Source: Steroidobacteraceae bacterium
GTDB lineage: Bacteria > Pseudomonadota > Gammaproteobacteria > Steroidobacterales > Steroidobacteraceae
Direction of reading: 5' to 3'
Length of the DNA: 64,000 nt
NCBI GenBank assembly: GCA_019187185.1
Contig: JABAQU010000020.1
Location: 62,001 to 126,000 of the forward strand
Shown here: positions 8,951 through 18,071 of the stretch, one piece after another
How positions within the stretch are numbered: the stretch's first letter is position 1
How the letters are laid out: each line of letters opens with the position of its first letter
Translations under genes and position numbers: made by a program
The notes under the pieces: model-generated
The model's input: only the letters and a program-made list of their open reading frames with translations
Told to the model about the DNA's origin: nothing
The model's database searches: none

Positions 8951-9571
8951 CTACGGCGCGGATTTCACCTTGCGCTTCTGAACCGCGGGAGCCACGCGCG
9001 CGGCGCTGAGGTGCGGCTCGATGAGCTTGCGCAGCGCCACGCGCTGCCTCGTGGGGGTCCAGCGGACCGGGTCGAGCGCCGCCATCTTCGCGACGCCATC
9101 GGTCGCGGCGATGAGGAGGTCGGCAATCTCCTCGTCCTGCCCCGCGGGCAGGCAGTCCGCGGCGAGGGCCTCGGACAACAAACGGCGCGCAAAGGCATAG
9201 TGCCTGTTGTAGACCTTGCGCACTGCTGCATTGCTGACGGCCAGCGCGGCGAATGCCTGCCAGACGAGCTCTTTGCGGCGCAGGTCGGGGGTGGTCGGCA
9301 ACGTGTTCAGCAACACATTCTCGGCGCTGAATGCGCCCTCGGCGCGCAATTGATCTGCATGTTGGCTCTCATGGCGTACTGCCTCGAGCCAGGCGGCCAT
9401 CACGAGGTCTTCCCTGGAAGTGAACCAGTGATTGATGAGACCGATCGTGCAGCCGGCCTCGCGCGCAACCCGTCGCATCGAGAGGCCCTCCAGCCCGTCA
9501 CGCGCGAGAACGCGGAAGGCACTGCGGACGACTCTGCGGCGTTGTTCTTCGGCATCGACGCGCTTGGGCAT
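8951..9571 (-). CDS. TetR-family transcriptional regulator (BetI-like)
   Basis: A 206-residue protein with an N-terminal TetR helix-turn-helix (residues about 12-55: VVRSAFRVLARDGLEGLSMR, then VAREAGCTIGLINHWFTSR). The divergent C-terminal helical ligand domain has the size and look of BetI/TetR_C_6 repressors. Such regulators usually sense the substrate or product of the adjacent pathway. It converges with the HDAC-like hydrolase gene (gap of nine bases) and could repress the island to its left. The C-terminal tail is rich in Lys/Arg and Ala/Pro. ATG at 9571 is the only sensible start. Confidence 0.88.
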   Translation of the reverse strand: MPKRVDAEEQRRRVVRSAFRVLARDGLEGLSMRRVAREAGCTIGLINHWFTSREDLVMAAWLEAVRHESQHADQLRAEGAFSAENVLLNTLPTTPDLRRKELVWQAFAALAVSNAAVRKVYNRHYAFARRLLSEALAADCLPAGQDEEIADLLIAATDGVAKMAALDPVRWTPTRQRVALRKLIEPHLSAARVAPAVQKRKVKSAP

Positions 9572-9619
9572 GGAGATCGATTATAGCCACGAGGCCACCG
9601 CGCCTCGTATGCGTCGGGC

Positions 9620-10732
9620 TCACTCAAGCAACTGCGCGCGCAGCACCTCGAGATCGTGATCGGAGACGCCGAGGACGTCGCGCAGGTAACCGGCGACGGA
9701 CCCATGCCGCTGCTCCACGGCCGCGAACATCGCCTCGATGTAGGCCGGGTCGGCGCGAAAAAGCGGCGCCAGGACATCCGGCGGAAGCTTCGCCAGGAAC
9801 GGGTAGCTTTCCCTGAGCTTTGCATTTCCCGCCTGGGTCGTGCTGGCCGCGACGATCCTGTCCGACAAGGCGTAGTCGGCAATTACCGTCTCGCGCGGCA
9901 CACCGAGTGCCGTCAGAATCAATGCGGCCGCAACACCGGTGCGATCCTTGCCTGCCGTGCAATTGAAGGCGAGCGGCGTCTCGCCTGCCACGAGTCGCCC
10001 GAACATGACACGAAAGGCTTCGGCCTGTTCGAAGGGCAATTCCCGATAGCCGGCAGCAATGGCTGTCGTCGCGTCCGCAGGCGTCGGTGACGGCATCGAC
10101 ACCAGGGCATCGAGCCTGCCGACGCTTGCTGCATAGTCGCGCGCCCAATAGTCGATCCCCGCCGCGCGCTGCCAGAGGTTCGGCTGGGCCTGACGCTCCG
10201 AGGTCGTGCGGAAATCGCAAATCACCCGGATCCCGAGATGCGACAGGTACTCGTAGTCGGCATCCGTCAGCTCCGACATCGTGCCCGAGCGGTAGACCTT
10301 CCCCCACCGGACGTGCCTGCCGTCGCTGGTTCGATAGCCGCCGAGATCGCGGAAGTTGCGCCCGCCCTGGAGCGGCAAGACCCGCTCCGCCACCCAGAGG
10401 CCCTTGCTTCCCTCGCTTCCCTCGCGCGCCAAAAAGAAATAGCGCCGGTCCCGCGACTCGAGATGGATCGTCGCCTCGCCGTCCCGATCGTCATCGACGA
10501 CGAGGCGTCGCGCGCTGGCAGGCGCATCGGGATGAGCAGCGACAAAGACGTCGACCGGAACGCCCTCGCCCATCCCGCTCCAGTGCAGTCGGTACTCACC
10601 GGCACCTGTCCGCTCGACCTGCGCGTCTGCGTGGCTCGTCGCGCCGGCCGGCGGTGGCGCACACAGCGTGAGCACCACCGCCAACGCCGATGCAGCGCCG
10701 GCGGGAGTCGTCAGTTTCCGTCTCCCGGTCAT
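9620..10732 (-). CDS. Exported tyrosine-phosphatase-like protein (Y_phosphatase3 type), copy 1
   Basis: A 370-residue protein with a signal peptide (about residues 1-33), a beta-rich domain of about 85 residues resembling a fibronectin-III/Ig fold, and a PTP/DSP-type phosphatase domain. That domain starts with GRNFRDLGGYRT and contains the CX5R loop NCTAGKDRTG (Cys258, Arg264). The residue before the Cys is Asn rather than the usual His, as seen in several bacterial Y_phosphatase3 proteins. It probably acts in the periplasm on a phosphoester, protein or small molecule. ATG at 10732 starts the signal peptide; an in-frame TTG at 10768 would overlap the preceding TonB receptor gene. The ATG is 13 bases downstream of that gene's stop, so co-transcription is likely. 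A second copy lies at 13353-14474. Confidence 0.85.
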   Translation of the reverse strand: MTGRRKLTTPAGAASALAVVLTLCAPPPAGATSHADAQVERTGAGEYRLHWSGMGEGVPVDVFVAAHPDAPASARRLVVDDDRDGEATIHLESRDRRYFFLAREGSEGSKGLWVAERVLPLQGGRNFRDLGGYRTSDGRHVRWGKVYRSGTMSELTDADYEYLSHLGIRVICDFRTTSERQAQPNLWQRAAGIDYWARDYAASVGRLDALVSMPSPTPADATTAIAAGYRELPFEQAEAFRVMFGRLVAGETPLAFNCTAGKDRTGVAAALILTALGVPRETVIADYALSDRIVAASTTQAGNAKLRESYPFLAKLPPDVLAPLFRADPAYIEAMFAAVEQRHGSVAGYLRDVLGVSDHDLEVLRAQLLE

Positions 10733-10745
10733 GGCCGAACCGTGT

Positions 10746-12983
10746 TCAGAACTTGAATCTGAACTCAACGCCGTACGTGCGCGGATCGTTGTACCACTGC
10801 AGCTCCAGGTTGTTCACGAACGGGCCGGCGAGCGGGAAGTCGGCGACATCGTAGTCCTTGTCGGTCAGGTTCTTGCCCCACAGCGCGACCTCCATCGTGC
10901 CTCCGGAGCTGCCGAGCGCGATCTCGCGCAGTGTCAGTCGCCCGTTCAGTATCCAGTACGATGACGACAGTTCGGGATCCGCCGGTGAACTGTAGTAGCC
11001 GCTCGAGTAGTTCGCATCGAGATGCGCGGTGAGCGCAGCGAATGTCCATGGCTTGAAGTCGTAGTCGACCGCGAGCGATCCTGCGTTCCTCGGTGCGTAG
11101 ACGAGAACGACGCGCTCGACCTGCCCGGAAAACGGATTGAGCTGGGGCGGCATCTTCCCGTCCGTATAGGTGTAGCTCGCGGTCAATGAAAGTCCGGGCA
11201 ACGGTATCGCGGTCAGGTCGAGTTCGAGGCCCTTGATCTTCGGCGGCCGCTTCGTGTTGATGGTCTCGTTCAGGCTCGGGTTGGCCGGATTGGTGAAAAA
11301 CAGCTGCATGTCCCGGTATTCGCTGTCGAAGGCCGCGGCATTCAGGCGGATCCGCTGTTCGGGAAAATCGGCCTTGAGACCGAGTTCCCAGGATGCGAGT
11401 TCCTCCTCCCCAAAGCTCCCATAGGTCGGTGAGCGGGAATTGGCGCCGCCGGCGCGATAGGCCGTCCCCCAGCGCAGGTAGGTGTTGACACGATCCGTCC
11501 AGTCGAACGCCACCGACGCCATGGGATCGGTGCGCTTCGACTCGAAGTCGAACCCGTACGGTGTCGGGGCGCCCCTGAGAGCGGTCATCAACCCGTCCTT
11601 CTTGTCATTTGTCCAGCGCAGCCCGCCGGTCACGTGCAGCCGGTCGCCCGCGAGCGGCGGAGTCCAGGTCGCCTGGCCGAATACAGCCTTCGATCTCGCA
11701 TGTGCGGTGCTCGCGCGATCCGGGAACGGCCCGCCGACCGGAGTCGGCAGGACCGTGTAGTCGGTGCCCGTGGCGTTGAAGCGGATGGTGTTGACGACGT
11801 ACGCCCAGTCCGATGCGTCTTCGTCGTAGTAGAACAGGCCGGCCACATACTTCAAGCGCTCGGTGGAGCCGACCAGTTGCAGTTCCTGGCTGAACTGATG
11901 CTGGGCCACTCCGGCGAGGCTGTATCGCCCATTGACGCTGTTCGGCCGGAACGCGACGGTGGCGCCGGCGTCATTGTCGAACTGGGTCTGGTTGAGCTCC
12001 CGGTAGGACGTGATCGAACGCAGCAGCACGTCGTCGGACAGATTCCACGTAACGTGGAGTCCGTGTCCCTCGACATCGCCGACTCCGGGCTGCAGCGGCA
12101 CGCCCAGTCGTCCACGGTGCACCCGCCCGACATCGGGCGAGAACATCGGCGCGAGCGGTGGCGCCCCCGGCAACGGCGTGCCGATATGCGAATAGCCGGC
12201 CGTCGATTCGTCGCGTGACTTGTCGTAGCTGTACTGGACTTCGAGATTCTCGATCGGGTCCCAGAGCACCGACGCGCGCCCTCCGCGACGATCGGAGTCG
12301 TACCAGTCGGACTGCCCGGCCAGCGTGTTGTCCACCCAGCCGTCCCGCTTTCTCCAGACCCCCTCCAGCTTGACACTCACGCCGCCCACCCGCGGGAAGT
12401 TCACGCGCGCGCTCGCCGTCTTGCTGTCGTAGTTGCCGACACCGAGGGTCGCACCGAAGCCCCACTCGCCCGTCGGCTTCTTCGACACGATGCTCACGGC
12501 CCCGCCGACGGCGTTGCGACCGAACAGAGTGCCTTGCGGACCGCGCAGGACCTCGATGCGCTCGACATCGAACAGTTCCGTGTTGAGGCCCTGGACACGG
12601 CCGAGGTAGATGCCATCGACATAGATGCCGACAGTGGCGTCCCGGCTGATCTGGCTCGTGTCGATCGAGCCAATGCCTCGCATGACCACGGTGGGCATGG
12701 ACGAGCGGCCGACGACCGGAACCACGTGCAGCGAGGGCACGGCCCCATCGACGAAATCGCTGAGGCTCCCGATGCCGCGATCGGTCAGCGCATCGCTGTT
12801 CAGCACCGCGATCGAGATCGGGGTGTCCTGCAGGCTCTCTTCGCGCTTCTGCGCCGTGACGACCACCTCGGGAAGCGCCGCTTGCGCATCCGCCGGCTGT
12901 GCATCGGCGGACTGCGCCGGCGAACCTGCGGCAAAGGCGATGCCGATGACTCCAAGAACCCCCGAATGCCATTGCCTGGCCAT
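10746..12983 (-). CDS. TonB-dependent outer-membrane receptor
   Basis: A 745-residue receptor with a signal peptide (residues 1-25, ending GSPAQSADA), an EVVVTAQKREESLQDTPISI TonB-box region, a plug with DVERIEVLRGPQGTLFGRNA and GAVSIVSKKPTGEW, and a C-terminal barrel ending EFRFKF. I chose ATG at 12983 because it begins the signal sequence and has a CGGAGAAAG ribosome site; sequence upstream in the same frame is Arg/Ser-rich and non-conserved. Phosphatase-like genes lie on both sides in the same orientation, the downstream one 13 bases away. This suggests the imported ligand is, or becomes, a phosphorylated compound; that is inference only. The receptor is followed by no transporter. Confidence 0.92.
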   Translation of the reverse strand: MARQWHSGVLGVIGIAFAAGSPAQSADAQPADAQAALPEVVVTAQKREESLQDTPISIAVLNSDALTDRGIGSLSDFVDGAVPSLHVVPVVGRSSMPTVVMRGIGSIDTSQISRDATVGIYVDGIYLGRVQGLNTELFDVERIEVLRGPQGTLFGRNAVGGAVSIVSKKPTGEWGFGATLGVGNYDSKTASARVNFPRVGGVSVKLEGVWRKRDGWVDNTLAGQSDWYDSDRRGGRASVLWDPIENLEVQYSYDKSRDESTAGYSHIGTPLPGAPPLAPMFSPDVGRVHRGRLGVPLQPGVGDVEGHGLHVTWNLSDDVLLRSITSYRELNQTQFDNDAGATVAFRPNSVNGRYSLAGVAQHQFSQELQLVGSTERLKYVAGLFYYDEDASDWAYVVNTIRFNATGTDYTVLPTPVGGPFPDRASTAHARSKAVFGQATWTPPLAGDRLHVTGGLRWTNDKKDGLMTALRGAPTPYGFDFESKRTDPMASVAFDWTDRVNTYLRWGTAYRAGGANSRSPTYGSFGEEELASWELGLKADFPEQRIRLNAAAFDSEYRDMQLFFTNPANPSLNETINTKRPPKIKGLELDLTAIPLPGLSLTASYTYTDGKMPPQLNPFSGQVERVVLVYAPRNAGSLAVDYDFKPWTFAALTAHLDANYSSGYYSSPADPELSSSYWILNGRLTLREIALGSSGGTMEVALWGKNLTDKDYDVADFPLAGPFVNNLELQWYNDPRTYGVEFRFKF

Positions 12984-13352
12984 ACGCTTTCTCCGCAGGT
13001 GGGAACGAAACAGCCTTGAACTGGATGCGGCCAATGACCGCAATGAGCGAATGGGCCGCAGGATCGAGCGTGTCGAGGACCCGTCTGAATGCCCTGCGCT
13101 GTCCCGCGATGGGTGCGCTGCGCGAGGCAGCCCTGATGCGCAGCTTGAATGCCTGGGTTGTCGAAGATTTCCGTACTTCACCCGCGCCCCCGCTTTTGCG
13201 GCGACTAAGCCACAAGGGCGTCGGCTCGCACAATAATCAATTTAGATGAGGTCTCGGCCCCATGGAGTCGGCCCATTCGCCCGGAGGGGATGGCCCAGAG
13301 GACATGAATAGCGGGCTTGGTCGAGCTCAACCAGCCTCGCGCCCGCTACACG
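12984..13352. other. Non-coding interval upstream of the TonB receptor
   Basis: These 369 bases lie between the receptor start (on the minus strand) and the stop of the second phosphatase gene. Open frames exist here on both strands, but their translations are low-complexity Arg/Ala/Ser mixtures without domain character. A short AT-rich patch near 13232-13250 (CAATAATCAATTTAGATGAG) stands out from the GC-rich surroundings and may be part of the receptor's promoter. I see no convincing -35/-10 pair, terminator or RNA gene. Confidence 0.5.
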
Positions 13353-14474
13353 CTACTCGAGCAACTGCGCGCGCAGCACCTCGAGATCGTGATCGGAAAC
13401 GCCGAGGACGTCGCGCAGGTAACCGGCGACGGAATCATGCCGCTGCTCCACGGCCGCGAACATCGCCTCGATGTAGGCCGGGTCGGCGCTGAACAGCGGC
13501 GCGAGCACCTCGGGCGGCACATTAGCCAGCTGCGGATAGCTGTCGCGCAGTTTCGCGTCGCCATTCGCGGCGCGTCTGTGCGCGATGATTTTCCCGGACA
13601 GTTCATAATCGGCGACCACTGTCGCGCGTGGTACGCCGAGTGCCGTCAGGATGAGTGCAGCCGCCACGCCGGCGCGATCCTTGCCTTCGGAGCAGTTGAA
13701 GGCGAGCGGCATCTCGCCCGCCACGAGCCGCGCGAACATCTCCCGGTAGGCCGCCGCCTGCTCGAATGGCAGCACCCGATAGCCGGCGGCGAATATCGCC
13801 TGCACTTCCACCGGTGTCGCGGCCGGCTTCGACAGTACCTTGCCGAGGTCGCCGAAGCTCGCGTCGTAATCGCGTGCCCAGTACGCGATCCCTGCCTTCT
13901 GCTGCCACTCGTTCGGCTGTGCGACGCGCTCGGCCGTCGAACGGAAATCACAGACGACCCGGATGCCGAGGGCCGAGAGGTACTGATAATCCGCGTCGGT
14001 CAGCTCCGACATCGTGCCTGAACGATAGATCTTTCCCCATTTGACGCGCTGCCCATCGCTCGTCCGATAGCCCCCGAGGTCGCGGAAGTTGCGCCCGCCC
14101 TCGAGCGGCAGCAGCCGCTCGGCGATCCAGAGACCCTTGCCGTTCCCCGGTCTCACGAAGAAATAGGGTCGCTGGTGCTCTGCGAGCCGGACGACTGCCT
14201 GCCCTTCCCGATTGTCATCGACGACGAGACGCCGCTGATCGACGGGCGCGTCCGGCTCCCACGCGACATACACATCGACCGGAGTGTCATGGCTCGTACC
14301 GCTCCACTGCAACTGATAGCTTCCCGGGCTCGCTTGTTCGACGCGCGCATCGACCAAATCCTCCGCACTCGCGAGCGGCGCAAAAAACGCGACGACAAGC
14401 GCCGCAGCAATTCCACCCCGACGCTCCCGGACGCCTGTGGCCCCATCACGCAGCGGCAATCGACCCTTGAGCAC
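13353..14474 (-). CDS. Exported tyrosine-phosphatase-like protein (Y_phosphatase3 type), copy 2
   Basis: A 373-residue paralogue of the protein at 9620-10732 with the same layout: signal peptide (to about residue 37), beta-rich domain, then GRNFRDLGGYRT and the CX5R loop NCSEGKDRAG (Cys261, Arg267). The residue after Arg, usually Ser/Thr and helpful for leaving-group release, is Ala268 here but Thr in copy 1, so catalysis may differ. The last 43 codons are almost identical in DNA to copy 1, while the middle has diverged clearly. The start is a GTG at 14474; the exact start is uncertain because the N-terminus is poorly conserved. It is divergent from the response-regulator gene, and their 5' regions lie very close together. 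Confidence 0.82.
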   Translation of the reverse strand: MLKGRLPLRDGATGVRERRGGIAAALVVAFFAPLASAEDLVDARVEQASPGSYQLQWSGTSHDTPVDVYVAWEPDAPVDQRRLVVDDNREGQAVVRLAEHQRPYFFVRPGNGKGLWIAERLLPLEGGRNFRDLGGYRTSDGQRVKWGKIYRSGTMSELTDADYQYLSALGIRVVCDFRSTAERVAQPNEWQQKAGIAYWARDYDASFGDLGKVLSKPAATPVEVQAIFAAGYRVLPFEQAAAYREMFARLVAGEMPLAFNCSEGKDRAGVAAALILTALGVPRATVVADYELSGKIIAHRRAANGDAKLRDSYPQLANVPPEVLAPLFSADPAYIEAMFAAVEQRHDSVAGYLRDVLGVSDHDLEVLRAQLLE

Positions 14475-14556
14475 GCCCCGCCTTCCCTCGCCTCAGCCGT
14501 CTCTCACCCCCGCCAAGGCTAACACGCCAGCTGCCCTCTGCTATCTTGAACCTGCC

Positions 14557-15270
14557 GTGACGCCGCCCGACACGCCCCGCATCCTGCTCGTCGACGACGA
14601 TGAAAGCCTCGCCGCAATGCTCGGGGAGATCCTGCAATTGCACGGCTTCGGGGTGTCGTGCGTCGGCGCAGGCGAAGCGGCGCTCGAACGCATCGGCAAG
14701 GATCCACCCGACCTCATGGTGCTCGACGTGATGCTGCCGGACGTGAGCGGCTTCGAGGTGCTCGCGCGCCTGCGGCAATTCTCCGAGCTGCCGGTGATCA
14801 TGCTCACGGCGCGCGGCGCCGATGCGGAGCGTATCGCGGGGCTCACCGGTGGCGCCGACGACTACCTCGCCAAGCCCTTCAATCCGCTCGAGCTCGCGGC
14901 CCGCATCCGCGCGATCCTGAAGCGCGCGCCGCTGCGGGCGGCCGAGGGCGCGCCGAGCGAACTCGTCGCCGGTGCGCTGCGGCTCGACCTGAAGCGCTTC
15001 GAGCTGCACGCGGGCGGCACCCAAGTCGCGCTGACACCCGCCGAGCTGCGTGTCGTCGAAGTGCTGATGCGCCGGCACGGCGAGGTCCTGTCCCGCGCCG
15101 AACTCACCCGGTTCGCGCTGCAGCGATCGCTCGAGCCCTACGACCGCAGCATCGACACGATCGTGAGCAAGCTGCGGCGCAAGCTCGCCGACGCGCGGGT
15201 CGAGAGCCCGCGCATCCGCGGTGTGCGCGGTCACGGCTACGTGCTCGACAATGCCGGGGAAGGCCCGTGA
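14557..15270 (+). CDS. OmpR-family response regulator (CpxR-like)
   Basis: A 237-residue response regulator. The receiver domain has the acidic pocket LLVDDDE (13-15), phospho-acceptor Asp57 in VLDVMLPDVSG, Thr84 in the LTARG segment and Lys107 in AKPFNP. The C-terminal OmpR/PhoB winged helix (about 135-235) ends with the typical VRGHGYVL. The overall sequence resembles CpxR, which responds to envelope stress. I chose the GTG at 14557 because it gives the standard short N-terminus before ILLVDDD; the frame stays open further upstream to 14437, where it would overlap the divergent phosphatase gene. The stop overlaps the ATG of the sensor kinase (TGATG), so the pair is translationally coupled. 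Confidence 0.9.
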   Translation: MTPPDTPRILLVDDDESLAAMLGEILQLHGFGVSCVGAGEAALERIGKDPPDLMVLDVMLPDVSGFEVLARLRQFSELPVIMLTARGADAERIAGLTGGADDYLAKPFNPLELAARIRAILKRAPLRAAEGAPSELVAGALRLDLKRFELHAGGTQVALTPAELRVVEVLMRRHGEVLSRAELTRFALQRSLEPYDRSIDTIVSKLRRKLADARVESPRIRGVRGHGYVLDNAGEGP

Positions 15271-16634
15271 TGCGCCCGCCCGGCTCGCCGCTCTACTGGC
15301 GGCTCTTCCTCACCGTCGCCGCCGCGATCGTGCTGTTCATCGTGCTCGCGCTCGTCACCACGGCGCTGCTCGTGTCGCGGGAACTCGAAGGCTACGTGCA
15401 CGCGCGCCAGAGCACGCTCGGCCTGGAGGCCGCCAACGTGTACTCGTCCGGCGGCATCGAGGGATTGCGCGCATGGCTCGAGCGCACCGACAAGGGCCTG
15501 CCGAGCGACGTGACGATCTACATCGTGGCGCCGGACGGGTCGGAGCTGCTCGGGCGGGCGCTGCCGGGATGGTCGGCGCGCATGATGCGCGCGATCGCCG
15601 CGCACGGCCAGGATCCGCACCCGGCGAACTACCGCCCCACCGTGCTCGCGCCGCAATTGATCGCATCCCACGGCGAGGTGTTGTCGATGTTCGTGATGCC
15701 GCGTGACATCGGCCCGTGGGGCAGCAGCACGACGACGCTCGGGCTCGTCGCGGTGGCGCTGCTCGTGATCGGGGCGGCCGCGTGGATCGTCGCGCGCGCG
15801 CTCACGCGCCCGATCATGGAGCTGCAACTCGCCGTGCGCGGCCTCGCCTCCGGCCACGTCGAGGCACGCGTGCCGCCGCGCATCGCCGCGCGCAGCGACG
15901 AACTCGGCGCGCTCGCCACCGACTTCAACGCGATGGCGGGCCGCCTCGAGCACCTGCTCGAGCACCGCCAGCGCCTGCTGCGCGACGTTTCGCACGAGCT
16001 GCGGTCCCCGCTCACGCGCTTGCAGGCCGCGATCGTGCTGTCCGCGCACCGCAACGAACTGGCGGCGGTCGATCGCGAGCGCATCGAGCGGGAGATCCGC
16101 CGCATGGATGCGCTGATCGGCGACATCCTGAGGTATTCGCGGCTCGACGACACGGCGTCGCTCGTGCGTCGCCTCGTGCGCCTCGACGACCTGCTGCGGG
16201 AGATCGCCGAGGACGCCCGCGTGGAGGCAGCCGCCCGCGACGTCGACGTGCATTTGCGAGCGGATCCGGGACTGCTCGTGGTCGGCGATCCCGACCTGCT
16301 CCACAGCGCCTTCGAGAACCTCGTGCGCAACGCCGTCCGCCACAGCGCGGCGGGTGGGCGCGTCGAGATCGTCGCGAAGGCGGGCGAGGACATCCGCGTC
16401 GATGTCCTCGATGCGGGCCCGGGCGTGCCGGAGGACCTGCTCGAACGCATTTTCGAACCGTGGTTCCGCGTCCCGGGCAACACCACACCGGCCGGTCGGA
16501 GCTCCGGGACCGGGCTCGGGCTCGCGATCGCGCGCCGGGTGTTCACGCTGCACGACGGCCGCGTGCAGGCCCGGCGCCGGGTCGAAGGCGGGCTCGCAAT
16601 CGAAGTCCACCTGCCCGTAGCCGACATCACGTAA
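15270..16634 (+). CDS. Sensor histidine kinase (CpxA-like)
   Basis: A 454-residue inner-membrane kinase with TM1 at about 10-34, a periplasmic sensor of about 115 residues, TM2 at about 155-176 and a HAMP domain (177-230). The HisKA domain carries phospho-acceptor His242 in RDVSHELRSPLTRLQ. The HATPase domain has an N-box (NLVRNAVRHS), G1 (DAGPGVPEDLLERIF) and G2 (GTGLGLAIARRVF). The order and motifs match CpxA-type kinases that autophosphorylate and pass the phosphate to the CpxR-like partner encoded just upstream. The ATG at 15270 overlaps the regulator's stop by one base. The signal is unknown. A non-coding gap of 111 bases separates it from the ferredoxin gene, so that operon is probably independent. 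Confidence 0.92.
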   Translation: MRPPGSPLYWRLFLTVAAAIVLFIVLALVTTALLVSRELEGYVHARQSTLGLEAANVYSSGGIEGLRAWLERTDKGLPSDVTIYIVAPDGSELLGRALPGWSARMMRAIAAHGQDPHPANYRPTVLAPQLIASHGEVLSMFVMPRDIGPWGSSTTTLGLVAVALLVIGAAAWIVARALTRPIMELQLAVRGLASGHVEARVPPRIAARSDELGALATDFNAMAGRLEHLLEHRQRLLRDVSHELRSPLTRLQAAIVLSAHRNELAAVDRERIEREIRRMDALIGDILRYSRLDDTASLVRRLVRLDDLLREIAEDARVEAAARDVDVHLRADPGLLVVGDPDLLHSAFENLVRNAVRHSAAGGRVEIVAKAGEDIRVDVLDAGPGVPEDLLERIFEPWFRVPGNTTPAGRSSGTGLGLAIARRVFTLHDGRVQARRRVEGGLAIEVHLPVADIT

Positions 16635-16745
16635 CCGACAGGCGGACGCACAGAGGGTCCCGGGAGCCGTTGTCCCGGCGTTGACACCCCGTTGACACAC
16701 GCCGGGCCACGCAGTGCCTAGACTGCGGCGGCAAGGAGGACCCCG

Positions 16746-17084
16746 ATGACGCACGTCGTGACCGAAAGCTGCATCCGCTGCAAGTACCAGGACTGCGTCG
16801 AGGTCTGCCCGGTCGACTGCTTCCACGAAGGCCCGAACTTCCTCGTGATCGACCCCGTCGAATGCATTGACTGCACGCTTTGCGTGCCTGAATGTCCGGT
16901 CAATGCCATCGCCACCGAGGACGATCTCCCGCCAACCATGACGCAGTTCCTGGCCCTGAACCGCGAGCTCGCGGCCCTGTGGCCCGTGATCACGCGCAAG
17001 GGCGATGCCCCTGCCGACGCCGCCGAATGGGACGGCGTCGACGCCAAGCTCCAATACCTCGATATGCCGGAGAGTAGAGTATGA
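16746..17084 (+). CDS. fdxA: Seven-iron ferredoxin, FdxA type
   Basis: A 112-residue ferredoxin colinear with Azotobacter vinelandii ferredoxin I. Its cysteines at 9, 12, 17, 21, 25, 40, 43, 46 and 50 match that protein's pattern with an offset of one. Hence it should carry one [3Fe-4S] and one [4Fe-4S] cluster, followed by the usual C-terminal cap ending [11 protein letters not shown]. It is a low-potential one-electron carrier in the cytosol. A strong AAGGAGG site precedes ATG at 16746. Its stop overlaps the start of the next gene (ATGA at 17081-17084), so the two are co-translated. That makes the downstream 8-TM protein the most likely redox partner, by inference. Confidence 0.95.
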   Translation: MTHVVTESCIRCKYQDCVEVCPVDCFHEGPNFLVIDPVECIDCTLCVPECPVNAIATEDDLPPTMTQFLALNRELAALWPVITRKGDAPADAAEWDGVDAKLQYLDMPESRV

Positions 17085-18034
17085 ACGCCGTGCCGAACGA
17101 CGCCGCACCCGCCTCGCAGAGCCGCCTGAAAAAGCTCCTGTACCGGCCGCCCTATATCGGTCTCCTCGCATTCCTCATCGTGTTCGTGGTCCAGGCGCTC
17201 GGCCACACGGTGATGATCCTGATGGAAGACATCTTCGGCGAGAAGTACGTGCTGCACTCGGCGTTCGCGCTCGGGCTGTTCGGCGCGGTGCTGCTGTTCA
17301 CCGGCATGAAGAAGACGAACGAGGTGTCGGCCACCTGGTACGGCTTCTGGGCGGGTACTTTCCTGTGGACCGGCTGGATCGAGTTCTCGTTCGTCTGGGC
17401 GAAGGGCATGCTCGGCGTGCCCGACCTGATGGACCCGAGGGTACCGGGCGAGATCGCCACCAAGGGCGAGTACCTCGTCATGATGTCGTCGATCGGCGTG
17501 ATGGCCTCGACCCTCGTGTACTTCCTCTTCAACAAGGAGACGAAGTGCAATATGTTCCTGTGGATCCAGCGCCACGCGGGCCTGAAGACCGGCAAGCCGA
17601 CGCCCGGCTATCCGCGCAACTTCGCGGCGATCACATCGCTCGAGACGATCTACGTGCTCTGGTTTTGCTACCTGCTGCTGCTGTTCATCTACGACGAGAA
17701 CATCCTCGGTGACCACCACCCGGTGACCTACGGAATCTGCTTCCTGATGGTGATCTGGGGCGGGTATCTTTTCCTGCGACTGATCAAGTTCTGGAAGGTC
17801 ACGACCGCGATCCGCTACGGCATTCCGACGGCGATCATCGTCTGGAATGCGGTGGAGATCGCCGGCCGCTGGCACCTGTTCACGGAGTTCTGGGAAAAGC
17901 CATGGGAATACGGCCTCGAGATGAGTCTGTTCACGGTCGGCCTCGTGATCGCGGCCTGGCTCGCATCGCGCACGCCGGCGCACGTGAAGGCGGAGCTGGA
18001 TCGGGAGCAGCGCGGCGCCGCGGAGAAGAAGTAG
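17081..18034 (+). CDS. Unrecognised polytopic membrane protein (about 8 TM) coupled to ferredoxin
   Basis: A 317-residue protein I cannot assign to a family. Hydrophobic segments lie at about 25-47, 58-76, 85-107, 131-150, 187-206, 217-236, 247-264 and 279-296, giving about eight membrane spans. It is unusually rich in Trp, Tyr and Phe. Histidines occur near membrane faces (QALGHT at 42, VLHS at 59, GDHHPVTYG at 212-213, RWHLF at 265) and could ligate haem or metal, but no standard motif is present. The first residues overlap the ferredoxin stop by four bases and a nitrilase-type hydrolase follows after 37 bases. By inference it may be a membrane oxidoreductase fed by the ferredoxin; a transporter is the alternative. 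Confidence 0.85.
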   Translation: MNAVPNDAAPASQSRLKKLLYRPPYIGLLAFLIVFVVQALGHTVMILMEDIFGEKYVLHSAFALGLFGAVLLFTGMKKTNEVSATWYGFWAGTFLWTGWIEFSFVWAKGMLGVPDLMDPRVPGEIATKGEYLVMMSSIGVMASTLVYFLFNKETKCNMFLWIQRHAGLKTGKPTPGYPRNFAAITSLETIYVLWFCYLLLLFIYDENILGDHHPVTYGICFLMVIWGGYLFLRLIKFWKVTTAIRYGIPTAIIVWNAVEIAGRWHLFTEFWEKPWEYGLEMSLFTVGLVIAAWLASRTPAHVKAELDREQRGAAEKK

Positions 18035-18071
18035 GCGCGCAGGCCGCGCGCCCGGTGACACGGGAGGCGCG

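Noticed and set aside
13001-13260. Small open frames in the 369-base gap before the TonB receptor.
   Set aside because: No ribosome site, domain or codon preference distinguishes them from noise.
16680-16735. TTGACA...TAGACT as a promoter for the fdxA operon.
   Set aside because: The spacing of 21 bases is too long for a typical sigma70 promoter, and nothing else supports it.
16746-17084. FdxA as the redox partner of the P450 at 34 kb.
   Set aside because: The genes are 17 kb apart, and FdxA-type 7Fe ferredoxins are translationally tied here to the 8-TM protein instead.
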